A DNA stretch of 7,956 bases from Atopobium sp. UBA2090. GTDB lineage: Bacteria; Actinomycetota; Coriobacteriia; Coriobacteriales; Atopobiaceae. The DNA is taken from assembly GCA_002331575.1 (NCBI GenBank), contig DCZG01000107.1, positions 700-8,655 on the forward strand, in the 5' to 3' direction. The translations under genes were made by a program, and so were the position numbers. Each line of letters starts with the position of its first letter. Position 1 is the stretch's first letter. The notes under the pieces were generated by a model. It was not told the origin of the DNA and searched no databases. It saw only the letters and a list, made by a program, of their open reading frames with translations. Positions 5,761 through 7,956 of the stretch are shown piece after piece.

Positions 5761-6215
5761 GTGACAGCTACCTGATCACCGACGTCATCGTCAATGACGT
5801 CATCTTGTTGGATGAGGAGATCCACGTCGACCTGAAGGGTCCCGAAGGAAAGTGCAACGTCTCCATTGACGTGGGATGCGACGAGGGACCTTTCGAGAAG
5901 GGCGATGATAGGAGATACACGTTTAAGTCGGAGACGATGGTGACCGTGACCATGGACGACCCTGACAAGAGTCATATCTTCCTAAGTGCGCTCGTTCGAG
6001 TCGGAATCGCAGCCAGCTGCGAGGAGGGGCGCACGGAAGAGGAAGCCCACCTTACCCTGCTCGAGCGATCCCTTTACGAGGCGTACTCGTTCGCGAAATC
6101 GTTGATTCTCGCAGGCACGAGACTCTCTCCGATGAACGGCATGATCATTCCGGACGTCGATCCGAAGAAGCTCCTCGAGGCCGTCATTGAGGCTCGTGGA
6201 GATTCTCCGAAATAG
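5757..6215 (+). CDS. SecB-like chaperone (SecB-TA) of the toxin-antitoxin-chaperone operon, 152 aa
   Basis: The ATG at 5757 overlaps the antitoxin stop as ATGA and has a G-rich ribosome site (about 5742-5748), so it beats the TTG frame extension at 5715. Length and layout fit the SecB fold. An N-terminal half of strands (LITDVIVNDVILL, CNVSIDVGCDEG, YTFKSETMVTVTM) leads to HIFLSALVRVGIAAS (73-87), which mirrors the SecB strand before its first long helix. EEEAHLTLLERSLYEAYSFA (94-113) matches the SecB helix with an LYPYAR-type motif. NGMIIPDVDPKKLLEA (127-142) matches the conserved proline loop and final helix. In Mycobacterium tuberculosis Rv1955-Rv1956-Rv1957 the same gene order encodes toxin, antitoxin and SecB-like chaperone. 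The chaperone should bind nascent antitoxin through its tail. Similarity is judged by eye; gene order raises my confidence. Confidence 0.78.
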   Translation: MSDSYLITDVIVNDVILLDEEIHVDLKGPEGKCNVSIDVGCDEGPFEKGDDRRYTFKSETMVTVTMDDPDKSHIFLSALVRVGIAASCEEGRTEEEAHLTLLERSLYEAYSFAKSLILAGTRLSPMNGMIIPDVDPKKLLEAVIEARGDSPK

Positions 6216-6244
6216 GAGTCTGAGCGAGACCAGGCAAAAATACA

Positions 6245-6295
6245 CCCCGGTGAGTCCGCCAAGACAATCCACCGGGGCAGGGCCTCGAAGGGAGG
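6245..6295 (+). repeat. Downstream copy (B) of the 51-bp direct repeat; structured leader of the recombinase
   Basis: This copy pairs with 4802-4852 at an offset of 1443 bp. It folds into a perfect 8-bp stem, CCCCGGTG (6245-6252) with CACCGGGG (6270-6277), around a 17-nt loop, followed by GCAGGGCCTCGAAGGGAGG. The terminal AAGGGAGG is the ribosome site of the recombinase. Relative to copy A the fifth stem pair is restored (C-G instead of C-A), while the outermost G-C pair is lost. The loop differs by one base. Confidence 0.9.
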
Positions 6296-6296
6296 C
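6282..6296 (+). promoter_or_regulatory. Shine-Dalgarno-sequestering mini-hairpin before the recombinase
   Basis: GCCTC (6282-6286) can pair with GAGGC (6292-6296) around the loop GAAGG, burying most of the AAGGGAGG ribosome site. With the 8-bp hairpin upstream this gives a two-hairpin leader that could throttle recombinase translation. In copy A only four of these five pairs remain. Confidence 0.45.
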
Positions 6297-6305
6297 ATGT
6301 CGAGT

Positions 6306-7760
6306 ATGACACAGAACGGGTCTCCCATGACCGCCGTCATCTACGCCCGATTCTCGTGCTCTAAGCAGCGCGAGGCGTCCATCGAGGACCAGCTGAGGGT
6401 GTGTCGGGACTGGTGCAGGCGAGAGGGATACTCGGTCGTCGCCGAGTACTCCGACTACGCCATCAGCGGCCGCACCGACGACCGGCCCAAGTTCCAGGAG
6501 ATGATAGCGAATGCCGGCGAGAGCGAGATAGTCCTCGTCTACATGATGGACCGCTTCAGCCGTGACGCCTTCGATGCGCCGATCTACAAGCGCGAGCTCG
6601 GGAAGCACGGCGTGCGCCTCGTGTCCGCGCTCGAGGCCATCCCCGACTCCCCCGAGGGCATCATCTACGAGAAGTTGTTAGAGGGAATCGCCGCCTGCGA
6701 GTCCGCGAAGACGTCGGTGCGCACGAAGCGCGGCATGGAGGGCAACGCCCTCAAGTGCAAGGACAACGGCGTGAGGGTCTTCGGCTATCGCGCGGACGCC
6801 GACGGGCACTACCAGGTGGTGCCGGATGAGGCCGCCATGGTGCGCGAGGCGTACGAGCGCCGCATCTCCGGAGAGACGTGCGGCTCGATAGCCGAGGATC
6901 TCGCGCAGCGGGGCGTGAGGACCTACACGGGAAGGCCCTGTGGGTACATGATGGTCTATCAGATGCTGCAGAACGAGAAGTACAAGGGAGTCTACTTCTT
7001 CGGAAGCGTGAGGCGGGAGGGTGGCATGCCGAGGATCGTCGACGACGGGACGTGGGACCGCGCGCAGCACGTCCACGGCAAGAAGAGGCGCGCCGCAGAG
7101 AGCTGGGGCGACTTCGTCCTCTCCGGCCGCGTGATCTGCTCCGCGTGCGGGCGCACGATGCCGGGAGTCTCCGGAAGGAGTCACAACGGCCTCAAGTACG
7201 AGTACTACGGCTGCAAGCACTGCGACATGAAGGCCGTGCGGCGCGACTGGCTCGAGGGTGAGACGGTCGAGGCCCTCCGCTCCATCCTGAGCGACCGCGA
7301 CGAGGCCCTCAGGATAGCCCAGATGGTCGTGGACTCGCGTACCGACCACGTGGCCGACGACGAGAGAAAGCGGGCCACGGCGGCGCTCAGATCCGCCGAG
7401 AGCGGCATGAGGAACCTCCTCGCCGCAGTGGAGCAGGGAATCCTGGTGCCCGGGACGAAGGAGCGCATAGGGCAGCTCGAGGAGCAGCGCGCCCGCGCAC
7501 TGCGCGACCTCGAGTCGCTCGACGCGTGCAAGCTCGACGCCGAGGTCTTCGCCGACTTCCTCCAGTCCGGGACACTCCTGGATGACCGTTCGCTGCTCGA
7601 CGCCTTCGTGTACCAGGCGCTCGTGTCGGAGGAGTACGTGCTGGTCACGCTCAACTATGACACCAAAAAGTTAGAACCCGCGAGAATCGAGCTCTCACGG
7701 GTTCTAACAGATTGTGCCTGGCTCCCCGGGCAGGATTCGAACCTGCGACACGCTGATTAA
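6306..7760 (+). CDS. Large serine recombinase (integrase/transposase type), 484 aa
   Basis: AAGGGAGG (6288-6295) fits ATG 6306 with 10 nt spacing. ATG 6297 is only 1 nt away and 6327 too far. The resolvase domain (about 8-140) starts AVIYARFS with catalytic Ser17. It continues with SIEDQ (25-29), SGRTDDRPKF and the MMDRFSRD motif (81-88), which carries catalytic arginines. The recombinase domain (about 155-250) shows VFGYRADADG and NEKYKGVYFFG. A zinc ribbon has C278, C281, C303 and C306. A long coiled coil (about 345-410) follows. This is the standard order for large serine recombinases, which insert or excise DNA through short-core att sites without a transposon end. The C-terminal ~29 residues (after K455) read antisense through the tRNA-Asn terminator and tRNA; WLPGQDSNLR is the tell-tale tRNA-derived peptide. 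The TAA stop comes from the anticodon loop. The element probably moves the cluster to its left. Confidence 0.95.
   Translation: MTQNGSPMTAVIYARFSCSKQREASIEDQLRVCRDWCRREGYSVVAEYSDYAISGRTDDRPKFQEMIANAGESEIVLVYMMDRFSRDAFDAPIYKRELGKHGVRLVSALEAIPDSPEGIIYEKLLEGIAACESAKTSVRTKRGMEGNALKCKDNGVRVFGYRADADGHYQVVPDEAAMVREAYERRISGETCGSIAEDLAQRGVRTYTGRPCGYMMVYQMLQNEKYKGVYFFGSVRREGGMPRIVDDGTWDRAQHVHGKKRRAAESWGDFVLSGRVICSACGRTMPGVSGRSHNGLKYEYYGCKHCDMKAVRRDWLEGETVEALRSILSDRDEALRIAQMVVDSRTDHVADDERKRATAALRSAESGMRNLLAAVEQGILVPGTKERIGQLEEQRARALRDLESLDACKLDAEVFADFLQSGTLLDDRSLLDAFVYQALVSEEYVLVTLNYDTKKLEPARIELSRVLTDCAWLPGQDSNLRHAD
7665..7707 (-). terminator. Rho-independent terminator of tRNA-Asn
   Basis: On the minus strand, starting 11 nt after the encoded CCA, TTAGAACCCG (7707-7698) pairs perfectly with CGGGTTCTAA (7680-7671). 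The inner TCTC/GAGA pairs extend it beyond one mismatch. CTTTTTGG (5 T at 7669-7665) follows directly. Stem, loop and U-tract are textbook. It lies entirely inside the recombinase coding frame on the opposite strand. Confidence 0.85.
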
Positions 7761-7793
7761 CAGTCAGCTGCGCTACCACTGCGCCACCGGGGA
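7719..7793 (-). tRNA. tRNA-Asn (anticodon GTT), complete, with encoded CCA
   Basis: The minus strand folds into a full cloverleaf. The acceptor is TCCCCGG / CCGGGGA (7 bp), the D-arm stem GCGC/GCGC, the anticodon stem GCTGA/TCAGC with loop CTGTTAA (anticodon GTT at 7761-7759), and the T arm GCAGG/CCTGC with loop TTCGAAT. The discriminator is G and CCA is encoded (7721-7719). G as discriminator agrees with asparagine identity. The gene is intact although the recombinase frame overlaps its 3' half on the other strand. Confidence 0.97.
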
Positions 7794-7815
7794 ATGCGTT
7801 ACGACGCAAGACAGA

Positions 7816-7843
7816 AGTATACAGATACAACGTCCGCGTGCAA
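7816..7843 (-). promoter_or_regulatory. Sigma-70-type promoter of tRNA-Asn
   Basis: On the minus strand TTGCAC (7843-7838) and TATACT (7821-7816) are separated by 16 bp. The expected start is near 7809, about 16 nt before the mature tRNA 5' end. It lies in the gap between rpoD and the tRNA, so the tRNA has its own promoter. Confidence 0.75.
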
Positions 7844-7872
7844 GCGAGAAGTTTTGCTCTTTTACGCTTTCC

Positions 7873-7956
7873 CTAAATGTAGTCCTTCAGAGACGCGGAG
7901 CGGGACGGGTGACGGAGCTTGGCGAGCGTCTTGCTCTCGATCTGGCGGATGCGCTC
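7873..7956 (-). CDS. rpoD: Principal RNA polymerase sigma factor (RpoD/SigA), C-terminal 27 codons, 5' partial
   Basis: The minus strand from the right edge reads RIRQIESKTLAKLRHP and on to SASLKDYI followed by TAG (7875-7873). This is the end of region 4.2 of group 1 sigma factors, whose helix-turn-helix contacts the -35 element. The RIRQIE...KLRHP string is nearly invariant in the family. Everything upstream is outside the window. No strong terminator is seen between its stop and the tRNA promoter. A close group 2 sigma paralogue cannot be excluded from 27 residues. This marks the flank as core chromosome. Confidence 0.85.
   Translation of the reverse strand, partial: ERIRQIESKTLAKLRHPSRSASLKDYI

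Larger units (their letters stand above)
2987..7670. mobile_element. Putative serine-recombinase mobile module next to tRNA-Asn
   Basis: Five accessory genes and a terminal serine recombinase lie co-oriented between a divergent surface gene and the conserved tRNA-Asn/rpoD segment. GACACCAAA occurs at 2987-2995 and 7659-7667, at the two plausible edges, and is a possible short att core. The right edge is well placed by the tRNA overlap. The left edge is a guess; it could lie anywhere in 2900-3450 or beyond the window. Confidence 0.35.

Noticed and set aside
6242..6295. The 51-bp repeat as an intrinsic terminator
   Set aside because: The hairpin is followed by GCAGGGCC, not a T-run, and a ribosome site completes the repeat. 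A leader role fits better.
6678..7349. Long minus-strand frame of 223 codons
   Set aside because: It is a shadow of the GC-rich recombinase gene. The His/Arg/Leu/Val-heavy composition is typical of antisense reading.
6270..7792. CCACCGGGG shared by repeat copy B and the complement of the tRNA-Asn 5' end, considered as an att core
   Set aside because: It is a GC-rich 9-mer that forms a stem in both places for separate reasons, and copy A lacks the exact match. Chance is the simplest explanation.

Overview
The window suggests a host-associated actinobacterium, most likely a Coriobacteriia member (Collinsella/Olsenella/Eggerthella type). The reasons are moderately high GC coding sequence, strong GGAGG ribosome sites, a huge secreted protein built from Listeria-Bacteroides (InlB B-type) repeats, and the style of the serine recombinase. 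The taxon is an inference; no marker gene is complete here.

Layout. (1) 1-2859, minus strand: the first 953 codons of a very large surface/adhesin protein that runs off the left edge. It has a signal peptide, an S/T-rich stalk, a conserved head domain and then tandem beta-grasp repeats. (2) About 2860-3458: a 600-bp divergent intergenic region. It holds the surface-gene leader and promoter, a perfect 7+7 bp palindrome, a solitary hairpin that looks like a type I-E CRISPR repeat, two sets of short direct repeats, and the promoter of the rightward genes. (3) 3459-7760, plus strand: a compact accessory module of six co-oriented genes. These are a Cro/C1-type regulator, a DUF2806-like protein, a three-gene toxin-antitoxin-chaperone (TAC) operon (RelE/HigB-like toxin, HigA-like antitoxin, SecB-like chaperone) and a large serine recombinase. 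(4) 7665-7956, minus strand: conserved chromosome, with tRNA-Asn(GTT), its terminator and promoter, and the last 27 codons of the principal sigma factor (rpoD/sigA).

How it fits together. The recombinase ends inside the tRNA-Asn gene: its last ~30 codons run antisense through the tRNA terminator and the 3' half of the tRNA. This makes the tRNA-Asn locus the likely integration point of the module. The TAC operon is bracketed by two 51-bp direct repeats (4802-4852 and 6245-6295, two mismatches). The second copy is the structured 5' leader of the recombinase and carries its Shine-Dalgarno sequence. The 1443-bp TAC segment therefore looks like an interchangeable cassette slipped in between a recombinase and its upstream gene, using a duplicated leader. 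Within TAC, the chaperone is expected to protect the antitoxin through the antitoxin's C-terminal tail, and the antitoxin is expected to repress the operon, perhaps through a perfect 12-bp palindrome just upstream.

The main points of interest are the TAC system, the duplicated structured leader, the recombinase/tRNA antisense overlap, and the solitary CRISPR-repeat-like hairpin.
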